Assembly: GCF_000969825.1 (NCBI RefSeq)
Contig: NZ_KQ033920.1
Span: forward strand, 409,172 to 473,171
Direction: 5' to 3'
Source of the DNA: Parabacteroides gordonii MS-1 = DSM 23371
GTDB taxonomy: Bacteria > Bacteroidota > Bacteroidia > Bacteroidales > Tannerellaceae
DNA length: 64,000 nt
Under the pieces are notes generated by a model. The model did not search any database. It saw only the letters and a list, made by a program, of their open reading frames with translations, and was not told the origin of the DNA. A program made the position numbers and the translations under genes. Shown here piece after piece: positions 7,901 to 15,636 of the stretch. Position 1 is the stretch's first letter. Every line of letters starts with the position of its first letter.

Positions 7901-7941
7901 AATTGAATGAATCTCACTTTCTTTATAAAAAAGTTATAATC

Positions 7942-8526
7942 ATGGATAAGACCGATAATATATCCACCCTTACCACCATCGGAATAGACCGACAGACGGG
8001 TAAGTTGATAGATAAGCTCTGCAAACGCTATTCGCTAAAAAAAGGGGAAATAGTCAGGCTGGCATTTGTCTATATTGATAAAGCGTGTATCAACCCATCG
8101 GAAGCACCAGAATCAGTAAAATCGGAACTGGCGAAAATAAATAAACGGCAGGACGATATAATCCGCTTCATTCGCCACTACGAAGAAGAACAACTGAATC
8201 CCATGATACGAACCGCCAATTCTATTGCGGTTCGGTTTGATACCATCGGCAAGACATTGGAAACCCTTATTCTTTCTCAACTGGAATCCAGTCAGGGGAA
8301 ACAAACAGCCGTACTACAAAAAGTAAGTGAGCAGTTCGGCAAACATGCAGACATAATTAACCAGCAAGGAAAACAACTCACCGCATTGTATCAGATACAC
8401 CAACGGGATTATAAAAAATTGCTTCAACTGATACAACTCTATTCAGAACTATCCGCTTGTGGTGTGATGGATAGCAAGCGGAAAGAGAACCTAAAGGCGG
8501 AAATTATCAATCTGATAAATACATAG
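7942..8526 (+). CDS. BfmA/BtgA-type mobilization protein
   Basis: 194 residues from the ATG at 7942; the ATG at 7882 lies inside the last oriT hairpin and is unlikely. The N-terminus (GIDRQTGKLIDKLCKRYSLK) resembles a ribbon-helix-helix-like DNA-binding region; the rest is helical and coiled, rich in Q, E and K. It resembles the accessory mobilization proteins that sit before the relaxase in small Bacteroides elements and are thought to help nick oriT. The relaxase gene starts 4 bp after its stop. Confidence 0.7.
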   Translation: MDKTDNISTLTTIGIDRQTGKLIDKLCKRYSLKKGEIVRLAFVYIDKACINPSEAPESVKSELAKINKRQDDIIRFIRHYEEEQLNPMIRTANSIAVRFDTIGKTLETLILSQLESSQGKQTAVLQKVSEQFGKHADIINQQGKQLTALYQIHQRDYKKLLQLIQLYSELSACGVMDSKRKENLKAEIINLINT

Positions 8527-8530
8527 AGCC

Positions 8531-9445
8531 ATGTACATAGATTTTGCCCCGTCATCGGGTGGAACATATAACAATGCGGGTAGCAGTCGGCAGTTGATAG
8601 CATATTTAGAGCATGAAGATTTAGAACGGATGGAGAAAGGAATCTATACTGATGGTTTTTTCAATCTGACAGAGGATAACATCTATAAATCAACCGTTAT
8701 GAAAGATATAGATACCAATATCGGGCAACTATTGAAAACAGATGCTAAGTTTTTCGCTATCCATGTCAGCCCATCGGAAAATGAACTTCGGGCAATGGGT
8801 AATACCGAACAAGAGAAAGCCGAAGCCATGAAACGGTATGTTCGGGAAGTGTTTATTCCTGAATATGCCAAGAACTTCAACAAAGGGCTATCCGAAGCGG
8901 ATATAAAGTTTTACGGGAAGATACATTTTGACCGCAATCGCTCCGATAATGAATTGAATATGCACTGTCATTTGATTGTGAGCCGGAAAGACCAAGCTAG
9001 TAAGAGAAAGCTATCTCCGCTTACTAACCATAAGAATACCAAGAACGGAGCAATCCAAGGCGGCTTTGACCGTGTAAATCTGTTCCAACAAGTGGAACAA
9101 GGCTTTGATAAACTGTTTGGATATGACCGCCAACAATCGGAATCGTTTGGCTACCACAATACGATGAAGAACGGTTCTATCTCCGAACAAATAGAACTAC
9201 AGAATAAAGACTTTACTGGCGAAAAGGAAAAAGAAGTATTTCAATCCAGTGAAAAAGAAAACAATATTTCTTGCAATCTTGATAGCAAGATGGAAAATAA
9301 GCATTGTAACAATCAGCAAAATAAAAGTGGTGGTGATTCTCTATTATCTATCTTTTCATTGGGAGATGGCAATAATTACGATGCAACACTGGCAGAAGAA
9401 TTACAGGCGCAGAAACGCAAGAAGAAGAATAGAATAAGACGATGA
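8531..9445 (+). CDS. Relaxase / mobilization nuclease
   Basis: 304 residues. An N-terminal relaxase-like domain has the conserved start YIDFAPSSGGTYNNAGSSRQ, a region KFFAIHVSPSENELRAMG near 75-95, and the metal-binding histidines in NMHCHLIVSRKD near 142-150, with FYGKIHFDRN before them. The C-terminal third is polar and low in complexity. It should nick oriT and pilot the strand into the mating channel of a helper element. It resembles Bacteroides MobB/DUF5712-type relaxases; the exact family is not certain. It overlaps the next gene by 4 bp (ATGA). Confidence 0.78.
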   Translation: MYIDFAPSSGGTYNNAGSSRQLIAYLEHEDLERMEKGIYTDGFFNLTEDNIYKSTVMKDIDTNIGQLLKTDAKFFAIHVSPSENELRAMGNTEQEKAEAMKRYVREVFIPEYAKNFNKGLSEADIKFYGKIHFDRNRSDNELNMHCHLIVSRKDQASKRKLSPLTNHKNTKNGAIQGGFDRVNLFQQVEQGFDKLFGYDRQQSESFGYHNTMKNGSISEQIELQNKDFTGEKEKEVFQSSEKENNISCNLDSKMENKHCNNQQNKSGGDSLLSIFSLGDGNNYDATLAEELQAQKRKKKNRIRR

Positions 9446-9805
9446 TTGAATATGAAGAACTAAAAGCCGATATAGATTGCTACCTGATGGAGCGTTTCAA
9501 ATACCGTAAATTACTTGTCTGCCCAACAGAGGATAATGTCATTACCATCCAAAGAAACAGCCGAGTAGATTTGTATTTACTTATCAGAAGGTTAAAGCAG
9601 ATTTCCAACTGCCTGACTGATTATCGCAGGATTTGGATTCAGTAAGGAGCAAACAAGGGATGAAACACACTTTCTTCAATTTCTGACTGAAGTAGTACGA
9701 AAGTATGATTTCAATCATATAGGCATTGAGTGTGCCAATGACAAAAGCTGTGCATTTGCCAAAAAGCTAGGCTTCTATTCCATAGATAGCAAGAATACGC
9801 AATAA
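9442..9805 (+). pseudogene. Small mobilization-operon gene, frameshifted
   Basis: The first frame gives 67 residues (MIEYEELKADIDCYLMERF...) and stops at 9645. The +1 frame continues without a start as GFGFSKEQTRDETHFLQFL, then a GNAT-like end (HIGIECANDKSCAFAKKLGF) and stops at 9805. Joined near 9630 the two parts give one protein of about 120 residues whose tail resembles the CoA-binding end of acetyltransferases. Either a one-base frameshift inactivated the gene or it is two overlapping genes; the smooth continuation favours a frameshift. Confidence 0.6.
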
Positions 9806-9959
9806 CAGTAAGCATCTAATGAAGTGTTTCTGGCCTTAATTAACAGAGTTTATTCAGCAAACCCCGTCAAGGGTATTAGAATTTATACAAAAATTTAGTA
9901 CGCTTACCCTGTCTAAAGATCACTAAGTTTATTTTTCTCAATATTATGCATGTAAGATT

Positions 9960-9984
9960 GATGCAAAATACATATATTTGCATC
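9960..9984 (+). promoter_or_regulatory. Inverted repeat over the promoter of the PARIS-like operon
   Basis: GATGCAAA (9960-9967) and TTTGCATC (9977-9984) are perfect 8-bp inverted arms 9 bp apart. The -7 box TATATTTG (9973-9980) overlaps the second arm, so a dimer bound here would block transcription. Start codon 50 bp downstream. Confidence 0.6.
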
Positions 9985-10033
9985 TGAAGCTTTAATAAGC
10001 TTATAACCAGTTTTCTAATTTAAAAATAGTATA

Positions 10034-11410
10034 ATGTTTGAATTAACGAGTTTTAGAATAAACAAACTTCATGGTTACAAAACTTACGACTTGAAGTTCA
10101 ATGGAAATACATTGATTCTTGTAGGAGAGAATGGTGCGGGGAAGACTACCGTATTAAGGATATTGTATTACTTTTTATCAGGGCAATGGAATGTATTAGG
10201 GAAATTTCGTTTTGATTCAATTTCAGCAGTAATAAACGACAAAAGGTACTTGGTTAAAAATTCCGACTTAGCTAATTTGCTAGATTTATCAAATAGAGAG
10301 TTCTTAATGCAATTACCACCTCCTATTAGAAGAAGACTTTCTGATATTTCGGATAATTACAATGTTAATATTGGTAATATACCTTTGGGTGAGCTAGAAA
10401 TGTTATGTAGTCGTTATGATATTCCATTTCATATAATACTGAGAGAATTAGACTTCTTTAACGAGAAAAACAACAATAAAATAAGTAAAAAACTAAATCT
10501 TGAATATCAAGAAATAAAGAACCTTTTAGGAGATACTCAAATTCTATATCTCCCTACCTATAGAAGAATAGAACAAGAGCTTAGCACGATTTTTAAAGGT
10601 CTTGACGATGATGACTTAAGGCATAGAAAACGTTATATGCAAAGTAGAGAAAGATATAATAGTATTGAGCTTGTAGAATTTGGAATGAAAGATGTAGAGC
10701 GTTCAATTGAATCTATGCTCAATGGATTAAAAGAATTCGCAAGGGAGAATTTAAACTCATTAACTCTGGGCTATTTAGGAGATGTTGTTGATGAAAAATA
10801 CTCAGAGGTAGATGTAAATCAAATTAAATCAGCGTCCAATGAAACTATTAAAAATATTTTAGGACGAATCGATAAAAAAATATTATCTGATGGAAGTAAA
10901 AAGCACTTATTTGATTTAATTGAAAAAGTAAAAACAGGTGGTGAAATCAACGAACATGCAAAAGTAATTTGTCACTATTTTATCAAACTTCTAAATTTTC
11001 AGCAAGAACTAGGAAAGAAAGAACTTAGTATAACTCAATTTTGTGAGGTATGTAATAGTTATATGGAAGATAAAATTTTTGAATATGCTAGTTCTTCCTT
11101 TAGTTTTTCAATACTTCCTCAAAATGCAATTAAACAAAATGACTCGATTACGACAGATCAGTTATCTTCAGGTGAAAAGCAAATTGTTTCTTTGTTTAGT
11201 CATCTATATCTGACAGAAAAAAGCAATTATTTTGTTTTAATTGATGAACCTGAATTATCATTATCTGTACCTTGGCAAAGAAAAATATTAGCAAATATTA
11301 AAAATGGAGAGTTTTGCTCAGGGTTAATAGCTGTAACCCATTCTCCATTCATTTATGAAAATGAATTATCTCAGTATGCTCATGGATTAGGTGAATTTTT
11401 AGTAGATTGA
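10034..11410 (+). CDS. ariA: AAA/ABC-type ATPase of a PARIS-like defence pair (AriA-like)
   Basis: 458 residues. Walker A GENGAGKTT at 31-39, a long helical insert (about 60-370), an ABC signature-like LSSGEKQIVSLFSHLYL near 382-398, Walker B YFVLIDEPELSLSVPWQ near 407-422 and the switch histidine in AVTHSPFIYEN near 440. This is the AAA_15/OLD-like arrangement. The partner 7 bp downstream is a DUF4435 protein, and this pairing defines PARIS, in which AriA holds AriB until a phage anti-restriction protein triggers release. The length fits AriA. Other ATPase + DUF4435 pairs exist, so the system name is likely but not proven. Strongly AT-rich, as expected for imported cargo. Confidence 0.75.
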   Translation: MFELTSFRINKLHGYKTYDLKFNGNTLILVGENGAGKTTVLRILYYFLSGQWNVLGKFRFDSISAVINDKRYLVKNSDLANLLDLSNREFLMQLPPPIRRRLSDISDNYNVNIGNIPLGELEMLCSRYDIPFHIILRELDFFNEKNNNKISKKLNLEYQEIKNLLGDTQILYLPTYRRIEQELSTIFKGLDDDDLRHRKRYMQSRERYNSIELVEFGMKDVERSIESMLNGLKEFARENLNSLTLGYLGDVVDEKYSEVDVNQIKSASNETIKNILGRIDKKILSDGSKKHLFDLIEKVKTGGEINEHAKVICHYFIKLLNFQQELGKKELSITQFCEVCNSYMEDKIFEYASSSFSFSILPQNAIKQNDSITTDQLSSGEKQIVSLFSHLYLTEKSNYFVLIDEPELSLSVPWQRKILANIKNGEFCSGLIAVTHSPFIYENELSQYAHGLGEFLVD

Positions 11411-11417
11411 TAGCCTC

Positions 11418-12395
11418 ATGGAAATGATTGATATACATAAAAGTGCTCTTCAAGATATAGATGCAATAGTTTTACATGAATTTAAATTAAGATATAAAAA
11501 AAAATCACATACAATTTATGGATTTGTTGAAGGAAAAGATGACCCCTGTTTTTATCGAGGATTTATAGAGAATGCTGTTCCTGAAAAATGGAAAGTGGAA
11601 TTATGGCCTGCTGGAAATAAAGAAAGCGTTTACAAAATTTACTCAAATTTTGATTGGAGGCAATTTGATAAAAATCAAATTCTTTTTTTTGTAGACAAGG
11701 ATTTGTCAATGCTTTTAGAAAGAAAGTATGAAACATCAAGAAATATATATGTAACAGATGAATATTCAATTGAGAATAGTATCGTAACTCCAAATACATG
11801 TGATAGGGTTTTGAGAGAAATTTGCGGATTTACTTTTCTGAAATATGCAGAAATGGAGATGATACTTGATAAATTCCAATCTCAACTGCATCTATTTAAA
11901 AAGGAATTAATACCCGTAATGTCATGTATTCTTTATTGGCATAAAAATAAATTGCTAAACAAACAGTCTCGATTAAATAATATATTAATGAAACATCTTT
12001 TTCAGGTAAGCAAAGGTGTGTTTAGTGCTATTGTTAATCCTGATAACAAGAGTGATATTATTGCTTATGTTCATGAACAATGCAGCATAGATTTAATAAA
12101 TAGAGATATTATTTTAGAAGAGATTAAATATTTTACAGATAATCGCTACTATGAGAAATATACAAGAGGAAAGTATTTACTATGGTTTCTTGTTGAATTC
12201 TGTCTCTCTATTCATCAGAATTGCACTTCTTTTGACTTCATCTCGATTCCGCAAAATCCAAAAATGACTGTGAACTTATCTCAATCTAGTGGTGTGGTTT
12301 TGATCGCTCCTAGATGTAGAATACCTGATTCATTGAGGCTTTTCTTTGAAACTACGATATCAAAATATGTCGCAACAATTAAAATCACAGGTTAA
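11418..12395 (+). CDS. ariB: DUF4435/TOPRIM-like effector of the PARIS-like pair (AriB-like)
   Basis: 325 residues. A TOPRIM-like active site is visible: E38 in FVEGKDD, D93 and D95 in FFVDKDL, followed by DEYSIEN at 115-121, a motif typical of DUF4435. In PARIS the released AriB is a nuclease that cleaves host tRNA and stops phage growth. The C-terminal half (about 150-325) is helical and unrecognised. It is placed 7 bp behind the ATPase gene, so the two are co-expressed. An inverted repeat at 12404-12441 closes the operon. An alternative start is the ATG at 11424. Confidence 0.75.
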   Translation: MEMIDIHKSALQDIDAIVLHEFKLRYKKKSHTIYGFVEGKDDPCFYRGFIENAVPEKWKVELWPAGNKESVYKIYSNFDWRQFDKNQILFFVDKDLSMLLERKYETSRNIYVTDEYSIENSIVTPNTCDRVLREICGFTFLKYAEMEMILDKFQSQLHLFKKELIPVMSCILYWHKNKLLNKQSRLNNILMKHLFQVSKGVFSAIVNPDNKSDIIAYVHEQCSIDLINRDIILEEIKYFTDNRYYEKYTRGKYLLWFLVEFCLSIHQNCTSFDFISIPQNPKMTVNLSQSSGVVLIAPRCRIPDSLRLFFETTISKYVATIKITG

Positions 12396-12403
12396 TATAT
12401 AGT

Positions 12404-12441
12404 ACAAAATTAGAGCAGGAAATTTCTTACTCTAATTTTGT
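12404..12441 (+). terminator. Inverted repeat closing the defence operon
   Basis: ACAAAATTAGAG / CTCTAATTTTGT are perfect 12-bp inverted arms with a 14-nt loop, 8 bp behind the stop. There is no long T run, so it could act as a weak or bidirectional terminator or protect the mRNA end. Confidence 0.6.
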
Positions 12442-12949
12442 AAGAAAATTCCGTATATTAAACTCTGGTATACCTCCATTCCTAATTGTTGATATATTGC
12501 TTTAATATTAATGCTCTAAATCAAATAGGTACTCTGGATCTCTTTATTTTAATTTAAATTCGTTTTGCATTTTTGATATCATCCGATAAATTGTACTTAT
12601 TTTAAATCCATTTCGCAAGGCTTGTCATGCCTTTATTTATTTAAACACTGGTAACTTTCGTGTAAATTTGAGTGATCTTAATAGAAAGGTGTCCCATCAT
12701 TTGGCTAGACTTTCAATCGGAACACTTTGTGTCAGATACACCGATGTTGCAAATAATATTCTTTTGCAATTATCTTCATCGTTTTATATCTACCATTTAG
12801 CAATCTTCATTTTTTAATTGTTATCTTTGTCCCAACTCAAACAACCACCGCAACACCGAGCAATCCAAAGTATTGTACACGTGGGGTTATTAGTGGGAGA
12901 AAGAATTTCGAGCTTACTAAAATATTGGTTCAGTGAAGATTGAAACTAA
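12442..12949. other. Gene-free right end of IME1
   Basis: About 500 AT-rich bases between the defence operon and attR. I see no credible reading frame, RNA gene or insertion sequence. It probably holds recombinase arm sites, but I could not pick out a repeat that matches the left end. Confidence 0.5.
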
Positions 12950-12974
12950 GGTTCATCTCCCGTCCGGACCGCTT
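12950..12974 (+). repeat. attR of IME1
   Basis: TCCCGTCCGGACCGCTT at 12958-12974 is identical to the tRNA-Asp 3' end; bases 12950-12954 also match the T arm. The rest of the tRNA is missing, as expected for the distal attachment site. Confidence 0.92.
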
Positions 12975-12993
12975 AATAATATAAGCATAGATA

Positions 12994-13028
12994 AATCCTG
13001 CAAAACATTTGTTTTGTGGGATTTTTTT
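12994..13028 (+). terminator. Original tRNA-Asp terminator, displaced by IME1
   Basis: AATCCTGCAAAAC / GTTTTGTGGGATT form a 13-bp stem with two G-U pairs and a 4-nt loop, followed by seven T. It lies 20 bp behind attR and would end the tRNA transcript in an element-free chromosome. Confidence 0.8.
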
Positions 13029-13103
13029 ATGTGGTTATACTTCCCATCTTTAGATGTTTCATATCAAGTTATATTATCGTTTATTAATTTATACACCCAC
13101 ATT

Positions 13104-13169
13104 CAGTAATTAAGGTTATAATATCTGTAATTTGTCTACAAGACAATGCGATATAAGCCTTTACCTTTG
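13104..13169 (+). promoter_or_regulatory. Shared operator (copy 1) and promoter of the alpha/beta hydrolase gene
   Basis: A 38-bp site (13104-13141) with two GTAAT cores 21 bp apart and the ending GTCTACAA, then 20 bp, then -7 box TACCTTTG (13162-13169). The same arrangement precedes genes at 22981, 32257 and 36649. No -33 TTTG, so activator-dependent. The 21-bp direct-repeat spacing suits an AraC-type protein. Confidence 0.8.
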
Positions 13170-13195
13170 CCTTATGAACATAAATAATAAACCAG

Positions 13196-14266
13196 ATGAA
13201 GGAAATATTGAAAAACAAGTGTATGGCAATGGCTGTATGTCTTTGCATCACGGCAAATCTATTTGCGGCAGACAATCATTTAAATAACGATAGTATGGAA
13301 AAGAATTTGAATTTAACAGAAGAGTGGGACAAGGTGTTCCCGCAGAGTGATAAAGTGAATCACACGAAAGTGATTTTCCACAACCGGTACGGCATTACTC
13401 TTGCTGCCGATCTGTATATTCCGAAAAATGCCGGAGGTAAGTTACCGGCTATCGCTGTGAGCGGCCCGTTCGGGGCGGTGAAAGAACAGTCATCGGGTTT
13501 ATATGCGCAGACTTTGGCGGAACGTGGTTTCCTTACCATCGCTTTCGATCCGTCTTATACCGGCGAGAGTAGTGGTGAACCCCGTTACGTCGCTTCCCCG
13601 GATATCAATACGGAGGATTTTAGTGCGGCGGTTGACTATCTTTCCACCCGCGACGATGTGGATGCGGAACGTATCGGTATTCTTGGTATTTGCGGATGGG
13701 GCGGTATGGCGCTCAATGCTGCGGCTATCGATACACGTATCAAAGCGACCGTCACTTCAACGATGTACGACATGAGCCGTGTAAATGCCAATGGCTATTT
13801 CGATGCGATGGATGCCGACGCACGTTATGAACTTCGCAAACAGCTTAATGCACAACGCACGGAAGATTACAGAAACGGTACGTATACTCTTGCCGGAGGA
13901 GTCGTGGACCCGTTACCTTCCGACGCTCCCCAATTTCTGAAGGATTATCACGGTTATTATAAAACTCAGCGTGGTTACCATAAGCGTTCGCTTAACTCGA
14001 ATGGTGGCTGGAACAAGACTTCATCACTCTCATTTATCAATATGCCGATACTATCATACAGCGATGAGATCCGTAGTGCGGTATTGATGATTCACGGAGA
14101 GAAGGCACATTCACGTTATTTCAGCGAGGATGCGTTCAAGAAGTTGAAAGGTGACAACAAGGAACTATTGATTATCCCCGATGCAAATCATACGGATTTG
14201 TACGACCGAATGAATATCATTCCGTTCGACAAACTCGAACAGTTCTTTCGTGAATATCTCAAATAA
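13196..14266 (+). CDS. Secreted alpha/beta hydrolase
   Basis: 356 residues with a signal peptide (MKEILKNKCMAMAVCLCITA, cleavage near ANLFAA). The alpha/beta hydrolase fold shows an N-terminal beta strand region (VIFHNRYGITLAADLYIPKN), GPFGAVKEQSSGLYAQ, then GILGICGWGG near residue 160 where the nucleophile of the G-x-S/C-x-G elbow would be a cysteine (G-I-C-G-W-G), and DANHTDLYD with the catalytic histidine near 330. A Cys elbow is typical of dienelactone-hydrolase relatives. The substrate is unknown. It leads a two-gene unit with the acetyltransferase and carries the shared operator. Confidence 0.82.
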   Translation: MKEILKNKCMAMAVCLCITANLFAADNHLNNDSMEKNLNLTEEWDKVFPQSDKVNHTKVIFHNRYGITLAADLYIPKNAGGKLPAIAVSGPFGAVKEQSSGLYAQTLAERGFLTIAFDPSYTGESSGEPRYVASPDINTEDFSAAVDYLSTRDDVDAERIGILGICGWGGMALNAAAIDTRIKATVTSTMYDMSRVNANGYFDAMDADARYELRKQLNAQRTEDYRNGTYTLAGGVVDPLPSDAPQFLKDYHGYYKTQRGYHKRSLNSNGGWNKTSSLSFINMPILSYSDEIRSAVLMIHGEKAHSRYFSEDAFKKLKGDNKELLIIPDANHTDLYDRMNIIPFDKLEQFFREYLK

Positions 14267-14294
14267 TAAAATAACTCTTACAAAATAGAAGCAA

Positions 14295-14858
14295 ATGACA
14301 CTCGATAATTTTTTGGAACATGTAAAAGAGGGCAGGCCACTCGATACACCTGAAATCAGTCGTTTCATGGATGAAATGAGCGATGAAGCGCGGCGTATCA
14401 CTTTTGAACTGAACGGTTCTTATCATACTCAGGACGAGCTTCGGGTATTGTTTGCCAAACTGTTCGGTAAGCCGGTAGAGCCCTCTTTCCGTGTTTTTCC
14501 TCCGTTTTACACGGACTTCGGCAAGAACATGACCATAGGTAAGAATGTTTTTATCAACGCCTGTTGCCATTTTCAGGATCATGGAGGCATAACATTAGGA
14601 GATGGATGCCTGATCGGACATAATGTAGTATTCGCCACGCTCAATCACGATTTCAATCCGGAAAAACGAGCTTCGATGCATCCTGCCCCTATTGTATTGG
14701 GACGAAATGTATGGGTAGGCGCTAATTCGACTATTCTTCAAGGAGTGACGGTCGGTGATAACGCCATCATAGCTGCCGGTGCGGTGGTTACGAAAGATGT
14801 GGCGGCAAATACGGTTGTGGGCGGCGTTCCTGCCAAATATATCCGTAATATAGAGTAA
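14295..14858 (+). CDS. Maltose/galactoside O-acetyltransferase family (LacA/Maa-like)
   Basis: 187 residues. An N-terminal Mac-like helical cap (about 1-55) is followed by left-handed beta-helix hexapeptides: FPPFYTDFGKNMTIGKNVFI, then ITLGDGCLIGHNVVFATLNHDF with the catalytic histidine, and VGDNAIIAAGAVVTKDV with VVGGVPAKYIR at the end. It acetylates hydroxyls of sugars or related small molecules with acetyl-CoA. It lies 28 bp behind the hydrolase gene, probably in one transcript under the shared operator. Confidence 0.9.
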   Translation: MTLDNFLEHVKEGRPLDTPEISRFMDEMSDEARRITFELNGSYHTQDELRVLFAKLFGKPVEPSFRVFPPFYTDFGKNMTIGKNVFINACCHFQDHGGITLGDGCLIGHNVVFATLNHDFNPEKRASMHPAPIVLGRNVWVGANSTILQGVTVGDNAIIAAGAVVTKDVAANTVVGGVPAKYIRNIE

Positions 14859-14900
14859 GGACAGAACGATTTCCACGGTAGTTTACTGTGGAAATCATCT

Positions 14901-15419
14901 TTATCGCATTTTGCAGATTTTCCTGTAGTCTCCGTCGCTTTTTTTCTTAAAACCATTACTAAGGAGTGCCTTTATTGAAATAATATTTTCTTCCGCCGGG
15001 TCTGCGGCTATTTCTTTTCCGCCGATTTCAATAATTCTATCTTCCAGTATCTGAATGATTCTTTTTCCGATACCCCGATTTAAGAACTCTTCTTCACCAA
15101 TCAGATATCCGATTTCATAAGTGTGATTTTGTTCTGCTACATCTCCATACATTTCCTGGAAATCGTGTCCTTCTTCTTCCTGGCTCTTTAGAAAAAAGCA
15201 ATCAGCATAAAGACAATATCCTATTTTCCGGTCGTTATAGTAAACAATAAAGTGTTTTAAAAAACTGTATTGCCCATTCCTCTCATTTATTTCGTTTAGC
15301 CAATCCTCTTTTTCTCCAAACCATTTTTTTATATATTCTTTATCTAGCCATTTATCAAATAATGGAATGTCTTCTTCCTGGATAGGTTTTATTACAATTT
15401 CGTTGTTATTTATTATCAT
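14901..15419 (-). CDS. GNAT N-acetyltransferase (aminoglycoside 6'-acetyltransferase-like)
   Basis: 172 residues from the ATG at 15419. A longer frame begins at 15539, but a -7 box TAACTTTG lies at 15482-15489 on this strand, inside that extension, so the shorter start is preferred. Motifs resemble AAC(6')-type enzymes: IKPIQEEDIPLFDKWL at the start, YCLYADCFF, YEIGYLIGEEEFLNRGIGKRI with the CoA loop, and AADPAEENIISIKALLSNGF. It acetylates an amine; whether an aminoglycoside is the substrate cannot be told. Convergent with the O-acetyltransferase. Confidence 0.8.
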   Translation of the reverse strand: MIINNNEIVIKPIQEEDIPLFDKWLDKEYIKKWFGEKEDWLNEINERNGQYSFLKHFIVYYNDRKIGYCLYADCFFLKSQEEEGHDFQEMYGDVAEQNHTYEIGYLIGEEEFLNRGIGKRIIQILEDRIIEIGGKEIAADPAEENIISIKALLSNGFKKKSDGDYRKICKMR

Positions 15420-15481
15420 AAACGCATTGCTTTTGAAGCGATTTACTCTGTAAGCTCCTGTTTTTGTATTTGTTATCTCTT

Positions 15482-15489
15482 CAAAGTTA
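15482..15489 (-). promoter_or_regulatory. -7 box deciding the start of the GNAT gene at 15419
   Basis: TAACTTTG on the minus strand matches TAnnTTTG and places transcription start near 15475, downstream of the ATG at 15539 and upstream of the ATG at 15419. Confidence 0.6.
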
Positions 15490-15636
15490 GCAAATATCAG
15501 GAAGGTACAAAACTCATACCCATACAAAAGAGAATCCATAGACAGATTTACGCCTAGTAGGTAGTTCGCCTCTTTTTATATCAAGATAGGCAACTGTGCC
15601 AAGCCTATGGCACAGTCGTGTGCTATGTACTGCACT

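Larger units (their letters stand above)
3365..12974. mobile_element. IME1: integrative mobilizable element in tRNA-Asp, 9.6 kb
   Basis: Bounded by a 17-bp direct repeat of the tRNA-Asp 3' end. Contents in order: integrase, structured noncoding element, LuxR/PAS regulator (minus), SRPBCC protein, RteC, HTH protein, oriT-like hairpins, BfmA/BtgA-type mobilization protein, relaxase, a frameshifted small gene and the PARIS-like pair. It has relaxation functions but no mating-pore genes, so it is mobilizable rather than self-transmissible and needs a helper ICE such as the one at 49.4 kb. The interior is visibly more AT-rich than the chromosome, most of all in the defence genes. Confidence 0.88.

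Noticed and set aside
7882..7941. Upstream start of the IME1 mobilization protein
   Set aside because: The ATG lies in the loop palindrome of a perfect hairpin and the added residues look unconserved.
3365..12974. IME1 as an insertion sequence or prophage
   Set aside because: No transposase, terminal inverted repeats or phage structural genes; integrase, mobilization genes and tRNA repeat show an IME.
15420..15539. 40-residue N-terminal extension of the GNAT protein
   Set aside because: A promoter -7 box lies inside it and the extension does not resemble a GNAT start.
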